DNA of 64,000 nucleotides from NCBI GenBank assembly GCA_002803225.1, contig NXFV01001537.1:62001-126000 (forward strand), read 5' to 3'. The notes under the pieces are model-generated. The model made no database searches. It saw nothing but the letters and a program-made list of their open reading frames with translations, and was not told where the DNA came from. Positions within the stretch are counted from its first letter, which is position 1, and each line of letters begins with the position of its first letter. Below are positions 35,868 through 47,474 of this stretch, piece by piece. Made by a program: the position numbers and the translations under genes. The stretch is from Gamarada debralockiae (lineage: Eukaryota > Ascomycota > Leotiomycetes > Helotiales > Hyphodiscaceae).

Positions 35868-37205
35868 TTAATCGCTCTCACTCTCATCGCTATCCTCTTC
35901 CTCGTCGTCCTCATCACCGTCTTCATCTTCATCGTCAGAGTCTGAGGAGCTACTTGAAGAACTTGAAGACGTTTCGACTTGGGCATGCCGCATAATAGGT
36001 TCGGAATCGTCATCGGAACTGCTTTCTGAGTGGCTCGACTCATCTGAGGAACTCGTATCGTCGTCATCCGCGGCTGTAGTTCGCTGCTTGCGCTTCCTGA
36101 CAACCTTTTGGGAAGATCCGTTGTTCATCCTCAGGCGTTTCTGGCTGTCATCGTCGTCATAACTCATCTTCGGCCCAGGAATCCCAGTTGCTTCCCCCCT
36201 TCCTTCTCCCGGCGTGTCTAGTTCCGCCAATATCTGCTCCGCCCTCATGCGCTTTGCTATCCGATCAGCCATCGCAGCATCTGATAGGCCCAAAAGTACA
36301 CCCTCCTCATAGCCCATCGTCTTCGAAGCATCGGCTGCGGTCATCGTGGCCACATACTCCTTCACAGCCATATCGTACTCTCTCTGCTTCTTGTCGCGGT
36401 CCGCCATAGTTTCAGGAAAACCAGCAAGACCGTCTTCTTGATCTTTGACCTTGATTGCAAACGCTACGTCGCGTAGTCTCGTTCGTACACCACCTTGTAG
36501 GCCTCGGACGTATTCGTAAATCAAATGTGCGTGATCTGAAGGTATAACCTCGACGTTGAAGACGTGCTTAAGTAAATGATTTTGGTGGTTCTTGTTGAAC
36601 TTCCAGCTGTCCCGAGATTCGTGGTATTGCTTGAGATATACCAGAAACGGACGTGGAGGAGCTTTCGTTTTCGTAACCTTTGAAGGTTTTAGAGATTTCG
36701 GTTTCTTCTGCTTGGTCGTGTCCTTTGACTGGTCGGCGTTGCCTTTAGACTTCTTGACTCTTTCTACCCTTCTCTCTTTCTCGGTGAGTGTGGCGTCGAT
36801 TTGCTCTTCAATTTGGGAAGGTTTTGGTGTATCGAAGACCTGGCTCGACTTTGGCTGAAAAGAAGGGTCTTGTGACTTTTGCTCTGCAACCCAAGCACTG
36901 AACAATTGCTTTATGCTATCTCCGTCCTCAACCTTCGTCTCTGGGGTGAACGTGACTGACTTCTTTCTGGCGAGATTAGGAGTGATGGGTTCTTCGGTGG
37001 AAGTTGGGAGTAACGGATTCTTCGAGGTGTTCTTGGCTTTCTTCGACGAGGGATGCTCAATTGCGTCAACGCTCTTCCTTTTCAAAGTCTCAGTTACGGC
37101 AGGCGGTTCAGACGCTTGTTCTGGAGCTTGAGCAGATTTCAACTTTAAGCCCAATCTTTGCCAAGCAGGAATCCGCGCTGCTGGTACTGCAGTGGCAGAC
37201 GGCAT
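35868..37205 (-). CDS. WKF-domain nucleolar protein (C7orf50-like)
   Basis: A single exon of 445 aa. The WKF domain is at about residues 180-245 and includes PRPFLVYLKQYHESRDSWKF and HLLKHVFNVEVIP. WKF proteins are small basic nucleolar proteins implicated in rRNA processing; the exact role here is inferred. The N-terminus begins RIPAWQRLGLKLK and a Lys-rich segment (QKKPKSLKPSKVTKTK) precedes the domain. The C-terminus is a long Ser/Asp/Glu tract, typical of nucleolar proteins. A CACGTG palindrome lies 133 bp upstream. Divergent from SCL1. Confidence 0.8.
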   Translation of the reverse strand: MPSATAVPAARIPAWQRLGLKLKSAQAPEQASEPPAVTETLKRKSVDAIEHPSSKKAKNTSKNPLLPTSTEEPITPNLARKKSVTFTPETKVEDGDSIKQLFSAWVAEQKSQDPSFQPKSSQVFDTPKPSQIEEQIDATLTEKERRVERVKKSKGNADQSKDTTKQKKPKSLKPSKVTKTKAPPRPFLVYLKQYHESRDSWKFNKNHQNHLLKHVFNVEVIPSDHAHLIYEYVRGLQGGVRTRLRDVAFAIKVKDQEDGLAGFPETMADRDKKQREYDMAVKEYVATMTAADASKTMGYEEGVLLGLSDAAMADRIAKRMRAEQILAELDTPGEGRGEATGIPGPKMSYDDDDSQKRLRMNNGSSQKVVRKRKQRTTAADDDDTSSSDESSHSESSSDDDSEPIMRHAQVETSSSSSSSSSDSDDEDEDGDEDDEEEDSDESESD

Positions 37206-37546
37206 GGCGTACGCGGACTGACAATAAATGCGTCAATATCGTACTTGTGACAATCAAATTCGCGGGCGTAGGTTAACGTTGAGCCGAGAAACGATTTCTT
37301 CGTTATCGCCAAGAAATTGGAGGAGCGATAAGCCGAGCACGTGACCCGTTTCCGTTGCTTAGCGCGCTCTGTCTGTGGCCAGGCAAGAGGAAACGCGTTT
37401 ACCTTCGAAGCTCCATGAAGCTCTCTCCAACTAGACTCCCAACCGCAAACCCCTTTTTCGCTCTGCATACCTCGTCGGCTCTCTTCATTCCCAATATCTA
37501 GATCCGAATACCACGTTCATAAACTGTCCTATTTCAAGCTGTCAAG
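37206..37546. promoter_or_regulatory. bidirectional promoter of the WKF gene and SCL1
   Basis: 341 bp holding GCACGTGAC (core 37338-37343) and an ACGCGT at 37393-37398. No Rpn4-type PACE site is seen although SCL1 is a proteasome gene. Confidence 0.5.
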
Positions 37547-38631
37547 ATGTCTGGTATGTTCTTCTGTCGACAGCTTCAACAACCACCTTGAACCTCAGCT
37601 AATCAAGCTCAATGAACAGGCAGCGCAGGATACGACAGACACATTACGATCTTCTCTGATCAGGGAAGATTATACCAAGTCGGTACGCATATCCACTCGC
37701 TTCCCACGAAGTAAATACTGCGTCGCCATCGGCTCTCACGATTTCTTCGAAGTAGCTTTCAGAACAGATGTAAGGTTACACTGCTAATGGTTTATGCGAG
37801 GATAGAATATGCCTTCAAAGCTATCACAGCTGCGAATATCATGTCGGTTGGTGTCAGAGGAAAGGATTGTGCTGTCGTCTTGTCGCAGAAGAAGGTTCCG
37901 GTAAGATATGATTCCATACATACCCTTGACCTGCTATTTTGAGGCCGGAACTAATATATTGAATTACACAGGACAAGCTTATCGACCCGTCATCCGTCTC
38001 ACATATATTCCAATTGTCACCTTCGGTAGGCTGTGTGATGACTGGTTCCATCGCCGATGCTAGAGCCTCTGTACAAAGAGCTATTGGTGAAGCCGCCGAA
38101 TTCAGATATAAGTTTGGATACGAGATGCCTTGCGATGCCCTAGCCAAGAGAATTGCCAATATCAGCCAGGTCTATACCCAGAGAGTAAGCTTACATAATC
38201 GGTCTCTCAGAACTTTATCGGATTCCCATGCTAATACGCCGCAGGCTTACATGAGACCTTACGGTGTGGCTACAACTTTGATATCATTGGATTCCGAATA
38301 TGGCCCTCAATTATACAAGTGCGACCCAGCAGGCTATTATACCGGGTACAAGGGTACGGCTTCAGGTCCCAAGCAACAAGAGGCGTTCAATCATCTGGAG
38401 AAGAAGCTCAAGAACAAGGATTGCGCAGATGGCAGCTGGGAGGATGTCGTGGAGCTTGGAATCACTACGTTAAGCACGGTCCTCAGCGTCGATTTTAAGA
38501 AGGGCGAATTGGAGATCGGAATCGTGGGTGGCCCAAGAAAGGATGGGAAGGAGGGAACCGACCCGGGATTTAGAGCTCTGACAGAGGAGGAGATCGATGA
38601 GAGATTGCAGGCGATCGCGGAGAAGGACTGA
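37547..38631 (+). CDS. SCL1: 20S proteasome subunit alpha-1 (PSMA6/Scl1)
   Basis: Five exons (37547..37553, 37620..37682, 37806..37900, 37972..38184, 38245..38631) join in phase to 254 aa, the normal length. The first exon is 7 nt, carrying Met-Ser and one base of the third codon. The alpha-type signature [20 protein letters not shown] gates the 20S core; AVRGKDC-like [40 protein letters not shown] and [12 protein letters not shown] match alpha-1 rather than other alpha subunits. No catalytic Thr is expected in alpha subunits. Confidence 0.96.
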
Positions 38632-39827
38632 TTTCATTCGAAAAGGTCCTGATATCGAGATCAAAGAATTAGCATTCGGTTCTTTGCTCTCTTCAATCGC
38701 AATAACGGTGTATTAGAACAGAGAAGGTTTGGTCTGAAGCCACACCTTCTTAATCTTGTGTCATTAGTCTCAATTGCATTTCGAGAGCGAACAGTCAAAA
38801 TGGGAGTACAACACTATTGGTAATTCCTAGATCGAGCCAAATAGGATGGCACAGCCTTATCGTGGCTTGACCTGAAAATATACTGTACTGTATTAACCAG
38901 AGTCAGATCCCATGCAGGAGAACCCGCCTTACAGAGTATGACAAACCAATAGCTGGTTGAAAGAGGAAAGCAGAAAGCAAGTATTGGCGGGAACTAAACA
39001 GGCCAGAGGCGACCACAAAAGGCCATTGGGAAGGTCAGTGAGCCACAACAGGGGAAATGGCCCTAATGGGTGGGACACTGATAAAAGTATCGCCGCCAGA
39101 GGATACCAAAAAGATATTTTTTGTATGGCGCAGTCATGACGCTTTACCCAGATGAGAGCGACGCATCTTCAGCTCCCCAAAGCGATGCCTTTCTAACCGC
39201 TCCCATGACCCAGCCGCTCAATTGGTTCTCTTGGCCTATGCAGCCACATTGGCCCTGAAAATCGGTGACTTTTCGGCATGTTTTGGCGCATTTCAGCCCT
39301 CTTCAGTGGATTCCCCGTGGCGTACATAGCATTGCTGAAGCGAAACACACCTAACATGCCAGTCAAGGCCAAATATCCTTGTCAATTGAAGAGGCTCTCG
39401 ATATCATCCACGCCGTTCGTCATCCACCTCTTTGAAATACAACATTATTACAGCTCGGTAGGGGTGTAGCTTTCCGCTCGCAAGTTGCGTATCAAAATAG
39501 TTCCCTTCGTGTGGGGCTCACAGGCCTCTTTTCTCGTGACAGTGATTCCAATGGCATCTAATGGCCTTTTGATCCTCTCTTTGATGGCTGAGAGTTCATG
39601 CGGGTAGCCAGCCACATGAGTCCCATTATGGTTGTTAGTTGTCCAAGATGGACGACGAATATGGGTCAAAAGGCTTCATAAACCTCCGTGAAGGCGATAT
39701 TCTTTTGAGACATCTTCAACGGTTTCTTGCCTCTTGCTCTTTCATTCATTCGTTTCCTTTGAAACGGTTTCCCTTCCCCACGTCGTTCTTTCACACTTAG
39801 ATCATCGCCAATCACCCTCTTTTCGAA
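38632..39827. other. gene-free 1.2 kb
   Basis: Between SCL1 and the unknown 198-aa gene. Short frames only. Nothing recognised. Confidence 0.5.
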
Positions 39828-40577
39828 ATGGCAGACGGTTGTGAGTCCGATTATTATTTCTTGACTCGTATTTTCTCTCTCAAGTCTCTCCATCCATTGA
39901 TTTAGTGCTGACCAGCTCACAGTAAATGACCAGCGGACTGCTCGGGTAGCAGATCTGCTCTCTGATTTCCGTACCCTCCAGTACTACATCGCTGCGGCTC
40001 CTACGGATCCTCAAGATCAGGATGATTACTATACGGAAGGCTGGGCTGCTTTGAGACAATGCTCCATTGATGGCCAGCATATCTTGAATTGTGCAGCGGA
40101 GACTCGAGTACCAAGGGTGCGAGGTGGACCGGAAGAGCAGGCAAAGGCCGAGTTACAGCAGTATGTTTCTAGTTGCGATTGTGCCTTGAAGAGATTGCTA
40201 AAGATTGTCAGGGTCTTGCTCGATGCATACTCGCGTCGTCATGAGGGGCAGAAAATTTACCTGCGCCAAGCCGCTGCGCAGCGCTGGATTGGATGGCGGG
40301 ACCAAGTCCTTCAAGGACAAAGACCTCACGCAGGACATACCGAGCAATTGGACGCTTGTGATGCTCAATTACGGGCTGTAAGTCTTCCCGAGCAATACAA
40401 GCTCGTGGTGGGATGTTTTGGAGACCACTGAGCTCACATAGCCAACAGGAACTCGCGGCAATCACAGACGACTCGATTTACTCTGATATGAGATCTTCAG
40501 ACTACCAAATGGGGCGGTGGACTCTGGAAGATCCAAGCTTGCGGAGCATCCAAAGATGGGTCAGAGCCAGGCGCTGA
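39828..40577 (+). CDS. uncharacterised 198-aa protein
   Basis: Three exons, 39828..39840, 39923..40377 and 40449..40577, join in phase. Introns have GTGAGT..CACAG and GTAAGT..AACAG ends. The protein reads as mostly helical (RTARVADLLSDFRTLQYYIA, then EGWAALRQCSIDGQHILNCA, then CALKRLLKIVRVLLDAYSRR) and ends RSIQRWVRARR. No signal peptide or membrane segment. I do not recognise a domain. The clean splice phases and uninterrupted second exon support a real gene; an alternative splice pattern inside exon 2 (GTGCGA near 40116) cannot be excluded. Confidence 0.6.
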
Positions 40578-40962
40578 TTCTTCCAATGGAGAACGACGCA
40601 ATACACGGCTGACGGTGAAAAGCGAACATGGCATTTAACGGAGCAACGGCAAAGCATGCATGGTATGGGATTTCAGTACGGAGCATCGGGAAGGCGCTCC
40701 CTTCCATTCATTTGCTTTTGTCCTTGCTGGCGAGACTGAGCGGTTATTTTCTTTGTCGTTTCTTGCAGCATTGTCACAGCGTTGAAGCATTGCCAGGCGC
40801 ATTGTCTATTTAATTTATAAACTTATTCCTTAATTTTTCTTCTCGTATCATGTACTGGCAGTCTAGCTCTATGTATTTGAGGATGGATGATACCCATGGG
40901 ATTTGATACACAGATAGGTAGGTTATCGGCAAAATATATCTTCAAAGCAACCGTCAAGTCTC
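40578..40962. other. convergent spacer
   Basis: The 3' flanks of the 198-aa gene and TMEM234. Nothing recognised. Confidence 0.5.
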
Positions 40963-41552
40963 TCATGACTTGCTTTGGACACATAGCGCTATCCCACAGA
41001 GTGACAAAGTCATCCCAATCCAGGTATCTATAACGGTCAGCCATAAGGCTCTAACTCTCAGGATGAAAAGCTTACCTCTACTGATGACCTTCCTGTCAAC
41101 CCACCAATCCCCTAGGACCGTGAACAAAAACGCCAACGAGTTCGTAATGGGAACCGTCAAGCTCAACTCTAAAATCTTATCAGCCTCTTCTCCAGCAACC
41201 TAGGGTTTCTCCAACCAAATGGCTGACATCACCAAGAGCGTAACTCACCAGCCTTCCCAATCAACAAAAAGAACCAAATACTCCCGGTCAAATTAATGAC
41301 CAGCGGAATCGCATATTTCGGATTCCGAAGCAAATCCGCAACCCCAAAGAACGCCCCATAAACCTTGCTCTTGAGCCAACTCTTCTTCACAGCATCGCTT
41401 TCCAAGAGCTGATGGGGAGGCGGTTTGTGGGTGCGTGCTGCAGCGCGGATGAAGGGCGTCGTGAAACCCCATGCGATTCCAATCATCAAGAACCCTATGA
41501 CATAGCGGATGATAGACGGGGCGGGCTCAGGGGTAGCTGTGGGGTCGTCCAT
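40963..41552 (-). CDS. TMEM234 family small membrane protein
   Basis: Three exons on the minus strand, 41552..41249, 41168..41076 and 41027..40963, join in phase to 153 aa. The family has an EmrE-like four-helix layout. Segments are IIRYVIGFLMIGIAWGFTTP, YAIPLVINLTGSIWFFLL, TVPITNSLAFLFTVLGDWWV and TWIGMTLSLCGIALCV. The NPKYAIPLVINLTGSIWFF block and the ELSLTVPITNSLAF motif are diagnostic. The molecular role is not established for fungi. Confidence 0.88.
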
Positions 41553-42254
41553 TTCGTGGTGGCAAACTTTTGTTGTGGGAGGAGGGCTGAGAGGCTGAAG
41601 ATGTTCTGGAGCCAGGTGTTGGGATTATTTGGAACACGAGGCCTGCGAATCGGCCCGTGACGGCGGCGGTAAAATCACGTTTCAAGTGCCGCACGTGACT
41701 GTTGGATTTCAGGGGTTGGGAAGATCAGCACCGCCTTTTTTTTTTATTTATTGTTAGATAATTTTTGGTGGCAAAGCTGAGTGGTAGAACTTCCGCCCAA
41801 TATTAAGGAGTTCCTCACAGCTGGATCACGGGCCCCTGAATCTTCTCCAAGTCCTTCTCCTAGTTCAGGGTACTCCATCAAGAGAGCTCGCATCCTGCTC
41901 GACATTTGGCCCAACTGCCTTTCGAGAAATTCGAGAACAAGCAGATGAGAGCCACATAAAAGGCAATAGTTTTAGTTTCGAAGGTTTTGCAAGATGCAAG
42001 GGACTCGGTATAGCTTTCGTTATTCGTTAGGCATCCTTCATCAGACTCTGCAAGCATTTAACCTCCCTGCACTTCTGTGTGACAATTTCAGGTGCTTCAG
42101 GGAATCGGAATGTAAAGTCACTACATACCGTAATAGATGCATCAGTGATCTCTCATATTTGCTCCACGAAACATCCACCCTCTTCCGAATTGTTTCAATT
42201 ACATTTTGCTGTGAATGGACACGGGTGGGCAGCGGGCTAGGTCCCTATCATCAT
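41553..42254. other. TMEM234 upstream region
   Basis: Holds two exact GGTGGCAAA nonamers (41558-41566 and 41767-41775), the yeast Rpn4/PACE consensus, and GCACGTGAC (core 41692-41697), 140 bp before the TMEM234 start. A T tract lies at about 41736-41746. No gene seen. Confidence 0.45.
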
Positions 42255-43071
42255 CTAGTTAGTATTTTTTGAGCATATAGTACCAGTACCTCGAGTATGA
42301 GTCCTTGTCTTTGTGTGCAAATGTGTGCAAATGGTTCCTTGAAATCCAAAATTAGCTAGTGCAGAACGATCGAATTCTTTTCGAAGATGCTCCTTACACA
42401 GAATAAAACTCTCTCTTCCTTCCTTGAACCTCTCTACATGCTCCCACAAATCCGATTCTCCTCCGGGCGCCGTTCCAGACACTTCACAGGTGGGAAAAAG
42501 TACCGGTGTACCTGAGTAACCGCCCATTGTTCACCCAGGCCCCTGAGATGCGATTTCCTCCTCGGATCATCCAGTATCTGAGAAAACGCCATATTGTACC
42601 AGGCCTCGCCCTTGTGGTAGGGATCAGGGAGACAACACACAGATTCTTGTTATCATCCCGTCCGTATTTAGCGCATCTGTGTGATCAAAGTAGATGTTCT
42701 CGTCGCCACACATGAACTGTCTGAGGCTATAGAAAAACAGCCTCAGGTACTGTCTACAAAAGGATGGTAAGGGTACTGATCAGCGTACTTTGTACCCATC
42801 CATCCTTTAACAATTTGTGCAATGCTTTGGTGGCAAGCCTGACATCCGGGAGATAGTCGATATGGGACGTGTAGTCGCATTCGATAGGGCCGAGTGGTAT
42901 TCGTTGGGGATGTTTTTAATAGTAAAACAAGTACATACCTTTGCAGGTAGGATCAAAGCTCGCAGCTAACGCATGATCTAGATAACTGAATATCTGATCC
43001 AATTTCTCTGTGCAGAGTTTCGAAATCGAGGAAGACTTCGATGTTGTGGTGTTTTTAGATGTAGAGGCCAT
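42255..43071 (-). pseudogene. decayed gene, family not recognised
   Basis: An ATG at 43071 opens 44 good codons (ASTSKNTTTSKSSSISKLCT, then EKLDQIFSYLDHALAASFDP) and a perfect GTATGT donor at 42938. The downstream coding-like segment (IECDYTSHIDYLPDVRLATK, ALHKLLKDGWVQS) has no AG acceptor before it. Later segments MCGDENIYFDHTDALNTDGM, then DPYHKGEAWYNMAFSQILDD, then CEVSGTAPGGESDLWEHVER lie in three different frames without splice sites between all of them. This indicates a broken gene. The last frame ends at 42255. No domain recognised. Confidence 0.45.
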
Positions 43072-43577
43072 ATTTTGGAGTCTAAGTTCGAGGTCAGCTT
43101 AGATGACATTGTGGAGGAGTTCCGGGATTCTTAATGGACGAAGATATGTAGAGATGAAGAATAATAGAATGGGTAATTTGAAGATAGAGTAGATTTTCAG
43201 GAATACCGAAGTAATTGGCATATAAGATAATATCTTGTATGATTGCTTGGTCAACCTTCAATTAGAACCATATCTTAATTGGCTAGTATCTTATATAACC
43301 ACTATTATCTTATATGGCAATTACTACGGTAGAGTGGAACGTTTCCAGTTACGTCTAGCTCGCTTCCCCATTTCCGATCACGTGCTTCCGTGGTGTGCCC
43401 TCTCGCTTTCGGTCACTCAGCACACACAGTACACTGACCGCTGATCCAGTAAGACAGCTTCAGAGTTTCACGTTTCTATCAGAGCTAAGGGAGCGCAACG
43501 AGAAATTGATCTACAATCTCCCGATTTAGCCTCCCTCACGAAACTTGCAGCCTTTCTAAAGCTTGGCAACAGATGTC
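43072..43577. other. spacer between two decayed genes
   Basis: Contains an AT-rich stretch with repeated TATCTTATAT-like phrases at 43215-43320 (ATAAGATAATATCTT and similar), possibly an inverted repeat remnant. No gene. Confidence 0.4.
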
Positions 43578-45231
43578 TCAGGATCTCCCTTCCTCATTGA
43601 ACTTCCTCAGCTTTCTCCAATCCATAATCTGCACTTCCCTCGGATCCTCAAAAAGCGTCGGTAGCCTTTTGTTTCCGGGAAGCAGAAGTAGATAATGGCG
43701 GTCTGAGATAGAGTTAGCATAATGTAGCGACTCCGAGCCCAGGATAAGCTCTTACTCTTAGAACAAGCATACCCGAATAGAAGATATAGTAGTAATACCC
43801 AATACTGTCAAGAGCAATAGGATTGGCATATTGGTTGACAGTCAAGGCAGCCTGAGGCACCGCAATCTGTAGCCCGAGCCCTCGAGCTCGAATCTTGGAT
43901 GGAAGGATTCCGACGGCATAGCAGTACAACAAAGCGTTACAAGCTAGATTGGAAGCCGCGTCGTAAAGAAATAGGAAGACCACGGCACTGTAACCTGCGG
44001 GTTGGGAGCTGTTCTTGGAGTATACGGAGCTGGTGATCGTAAAAACATTTGCCGTAATCATGCCAATGAAGGAGACAAGCCACAGAGTTCGTCTTCCTCA
44101 ACGTTCAACCAAGAGATCGCGAACTAGAGTGCAGAGGAAGTTCCAGATTTGAAGCCCGCCATTTGTTCCCGCCTGACTGTTAGTGCTGGTTATGCCGATG
44201 CTGTCAAGGATGGGCGAGAAGTAATACGAAATAACTCCTTGGCCGTTCCAGAGTGTCAAGAGAGCTACGGTCACACATGCCAAATGGCTTTCGGTTGGCT
44301 GATGATTGGAGGAGATGGGACCAAGTCACGGCTTTACTGGCTTGTTCAATGATCACAGCGGAAGTGATTTCGTTCATCTCAAATTCCACTAGCTCATCCG
44401 TGGTCCTTCCAGTCGCATGATATTGGCAGAGTACCGCTTTGGCTTCGTTGACCCGTCCTTTTGTGTATAGCCATCGGGGAGATTCAGGACTAAAAGGTAA
44501 TGCTATGACCACAATGGCGGCAGGTAGGCCCTGGCACAAAGATGGAATTCTCCATGACCACGACGAGGTCCCCATGTGACCTGTGCCGAAAGTGGTCCAG
44601 GCAGCAATGATAGATCCTACGTATCACAGCACATTGAACTATCCCATTATTAGCTCTATGACACAATGGTCGTTAAGATTAGACGACGAAGCAATTGCTC
44701 CACGCATTCAAGAATGGGCCAACTTATTGATCAGACTCGGTCAAGCACAACACGTGAAGCTGATTCCAAGTCCTATAATCAAGCGACCTCCAATAAACAT
44801 GCCGGAGTTCTGAGCAGCTATCTGGATCACAGCTCCTATCAATGTAAGAGTTGAACCGAAGGAAATGGCTGCTCGTCTCCCAAAGCGATCCGCGATTGGA
44901 GCCGCAACAAAAGCACCGATGAGGCCTTCGATGAACACACACGTGGTAATCAAACCAAGTTTAGAGGAGCTTGGGTGTCCCTTGGCTAATCATAATTAGT
45001 CCTTTGTCAGCTCGGTCAAGGCTGCTTCGATCACTTACCTTCAACCTATGGATTCATTTATTGAAGACTTCCGACCACACTCTCATCAAAACCGACAGTC
45101 ATCTGAGAGATAAGGATACATGCTTGCAAAAATAGGAGCTTTCGCAATCCACTATCTCGCCACCATTGAGGATTGGTGTTGTTGGGAAGCCCAAGGGCTC
45201 CAAGAGGTTGGGTTGCTGTAATGGGAGTCAT
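43578..45231 (-). pseudogene. MFS sugar transporter pseudogene
   Basis: Pieces of a hexose/disaccharide transporter occur in order on the minus strand. These are the start (TPITATQPLGALGLPNNTNP, from 45231), VGFDESVVGS, IEGLIGAFVAAPIADRFGRR, the family signature PESPRWLYTKGR, NGQGVISYYFSPILDSIGI, IYYFCFPETKG and a cytoplasmic tail ending at 43578. The frame is broken by TAA (45058-45060) and TAG (45046-45048, where family members have Trp) and by several frameshifts in the loop near 44700, around 44100 and near 43650. The lesions make a working 12-TM transporter very unlikely. Confidence 0.8.
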
Positions 45232-45657
45232 TCTGTGGTTGAAAAGTCGATCGACGTGCTAGTGTACAAAAAGGATTGTCGTTGGGAGTAGTGTAATTAT
45301 ATTCGATTGAGACTCTGTCATCCCCTTATCTTTTGAGGCTCACTTGATTTTGTTACCCTCCTCTATCGCAGCGTGGAAGAATGTGAGTTCTGCCGAGACC
45401 AGATGTAGATCCAAGAGTGGAATGAAGTCTATCGGTCCTGATGATATGGTAGACTCTCCACTTCTCTTCTTCCAGAACTACAGCAATGTTTCTCAGCCGA
45501 ATCTCGTCCGTAGATGTATGCATAGTCCCTGCGAGCCCTTTTTTCTTTTTTTTTCTTTTGTGTGTGTGTTGCGCCCCATCTAGGCCAATTGAATATGCGT
45601 CTATAATTCTACGAATGCGAGCTAGAATCAGAGGATATGTACAACTCATCTACTTTA
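45232..45657. other. spacer with pyrimidine/GT tract
   Basis: Includes a T/C-rich run followed by GTGTGTGTGT at about 45538-45569. No gene seen. Confidence 0.5.
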
Positions 45658-47474
45658 TCAAGACATCCCTACCAGCCTCTTAAAGCTAAGCCAAAGCTCA
45701 AACGCCTCCAGCTTAGCCTCGACCCTAATAAACCCCAACCAAGCTCCTAACAAGCCCAGCATATTCCTCGGCCAGAACAAACTGCCACGCTTTTGAAGTT
45801 CCTCGACTTGCTCCTCAAACACCGTTCTCGAGCAGTATCTCGCCAAGATCAAGAATGTCCTTACAGGTCCTTGTCTCGTATGCAGATTCTCGTCCAAACT
45901 CCTTGTCAGATCGTTTGTCTTCAAAATGAGCAGGATGATTCTCGGAACTTGGCCTAACAATTGGACAAGTTGCTGTAGCATGCCTTCCCCGAGAGCATTG
46001 TTGATGTTCCTCTTTTCTTCTTCAGTTCTGGTCATTGCTACAGATTTTGTGAGAACCCGGTAATCTCGTCCTGTGATGGCGGATGCGAAGAGCGGGAACT
46101 GCTCATCATTTATGCCTGCTACCTCTTTGGCATATTTTCGCATGCGAGGCTCATCGGCATCAATGACTGCTAGCCATAACTTGGCATAAGAGCGACGGAG
46201 CTCTTGGGGAATATCTCGATATAGACCGTGGTCGTAGAGAATGACGTCGAAGTTGGCTCCCCGCCTCTTAGTGTTCTTCCGTATTGCGATGTTGCCTCCG
46301 TGAGGATCGCAATGTAAAGGAGCATTGGTTCCGAAGATCATCTCGTTGAATATCCGTGCTAGAGCGGCGGAAACTTCGTCTCGGTCGATTCCATTTGAGT
46401 CTAGATATTCAAGGTCGTCGGGTCGATGGCCGGAGACATTCTCCATGACCAGTATCCGCTTCTTCGCCCAGAGAACGTCTGGGATAACTAAGGGCAACTC
46501 TGGAATATGAGAGAAATACTCCTTAGCTCGAAGAGCATTCTGTCCTTCCATGACGAAATCTAACTCTTGAGGTAGGGAGTATTCCATCTCTGAAGAGAGC
46601 CATTCCAAATCGTATTCTGGAAAGAACCTCTTTAATGTGGAGAATGTGAAGCTCGTCAGAGCCAAGTCCAGATTCGCCCATTCAGCCAATGCCGGATGCT
46701 GGACCTTTACTGCCACTTTTTGTCCCGTCTCCTTGACCGTCGCTAGATGCACTTGAGCCAGGGAGGCCGCACCTATAGGCTCAGGTGCAAAGTCCGAGAA
46801 TATGTCAGATAGTTCTTCTCCTGTATCCTTCCTAAACATCTCCTCTATCAACTCGAATGACGAGACTGGACATTTGTCTTGCAGAGGTATGAAGGTGTGT
46901 GTCCATTCGACTGGAAGTAAGTAATTCATCGCGCTCTGTCCAGCAATTAGAAAGCACTCTTTGAATCCAGAATTATTCCACCCACCAAATGCTGCCCAAG
47001 CTTGATGAATATACCGCCATTCTTCTCCAGAACTTCCAATGTCCTGTCTGCGCATCTCTGGTGGCAGGCCTTCAAACTGCTATTCCGCTGTTCTTCGTCC
47101 TCGGTCTTCTCGTTTTGATTTAAAGTTACTCGATAACTGCAATTCAAGTCCATCAGCATCCAAATCTACCCTGCTGAGAGCCTGGGAATTCACTCGTTTA
47201 TACAAACAAACAGCGTGCCCACGACCCTCCCCGTCCTCTCAACAGCTTTATAGGAATGCTTCAAGTCATCCGTAAACGCCAGCGCCGTAACCCCCAACGC
47301 ACCAGTCGTAGCAGCTAGCAATATTCGCCTCCTCTTCTTCGGTGCCGGTACCCTATTGTTCCTCGTTGAATACTGGCGTAGCGGTCTTGTCGTCCATTGC
47401 GATTGTTGGAGACATCTCCGGCACGTCCAAGGATTCGCCTGCTTGAACGCAGACCCAAGACTAAATGCTTTCAT
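45658..47474 (-). CDS. MCP2: mitochondrial ABC1/ADCK (UbiB) atypical kinase, Mcp2/Cqd2-like
   Basis: Three exons on the minus strand, 47474..47194, 47136..46986 and 46935..45658, join in phase to 569 aa. The UbiB family comprises atypical kinase/ATPases of the mitochondrial inner membrane; Mcp2/Cqd2 (ADCK1-like) affects coenzyme Q distribution. The N-terminus is basic and hydroxylated (LRQYSTRNNR), fitting a presequence, followed by LLAATTGALGVTALAF as a membrane anchor. Family motifs are the KxGQ helix (GGIFIKLGQHLSAMNYLLP), the Ala-rich loop PIGAASLAQVHLA, the VAVKVQHP lysine, HCDPHGGNIAIR and the metal-binding DHG in VILYDHGLYRDIP, typical of the ADCK1 branch. Lies in a block of mitochondrial genes. 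Confidence 0.92.

Noticed and set aside
41761..41850. Possible second odd tRNA: GCTGAGTGGTAGAAC resembles an A box and D-arm
   Set aside because: No pairing acceptor stem, anticodon stem or T-arm could be assembled, even allowing intron removal.
43215..43320. Repeated TATCTTATAT phrases, possible transposon end
   Set aside because: AT-rich and imperfect; no terminal repeats, target duplication or transposase found nearby.
45538..45569. T-rich and GT repeat tract
   Set aside because: A simple-sequence tract, too short to suggest a function.
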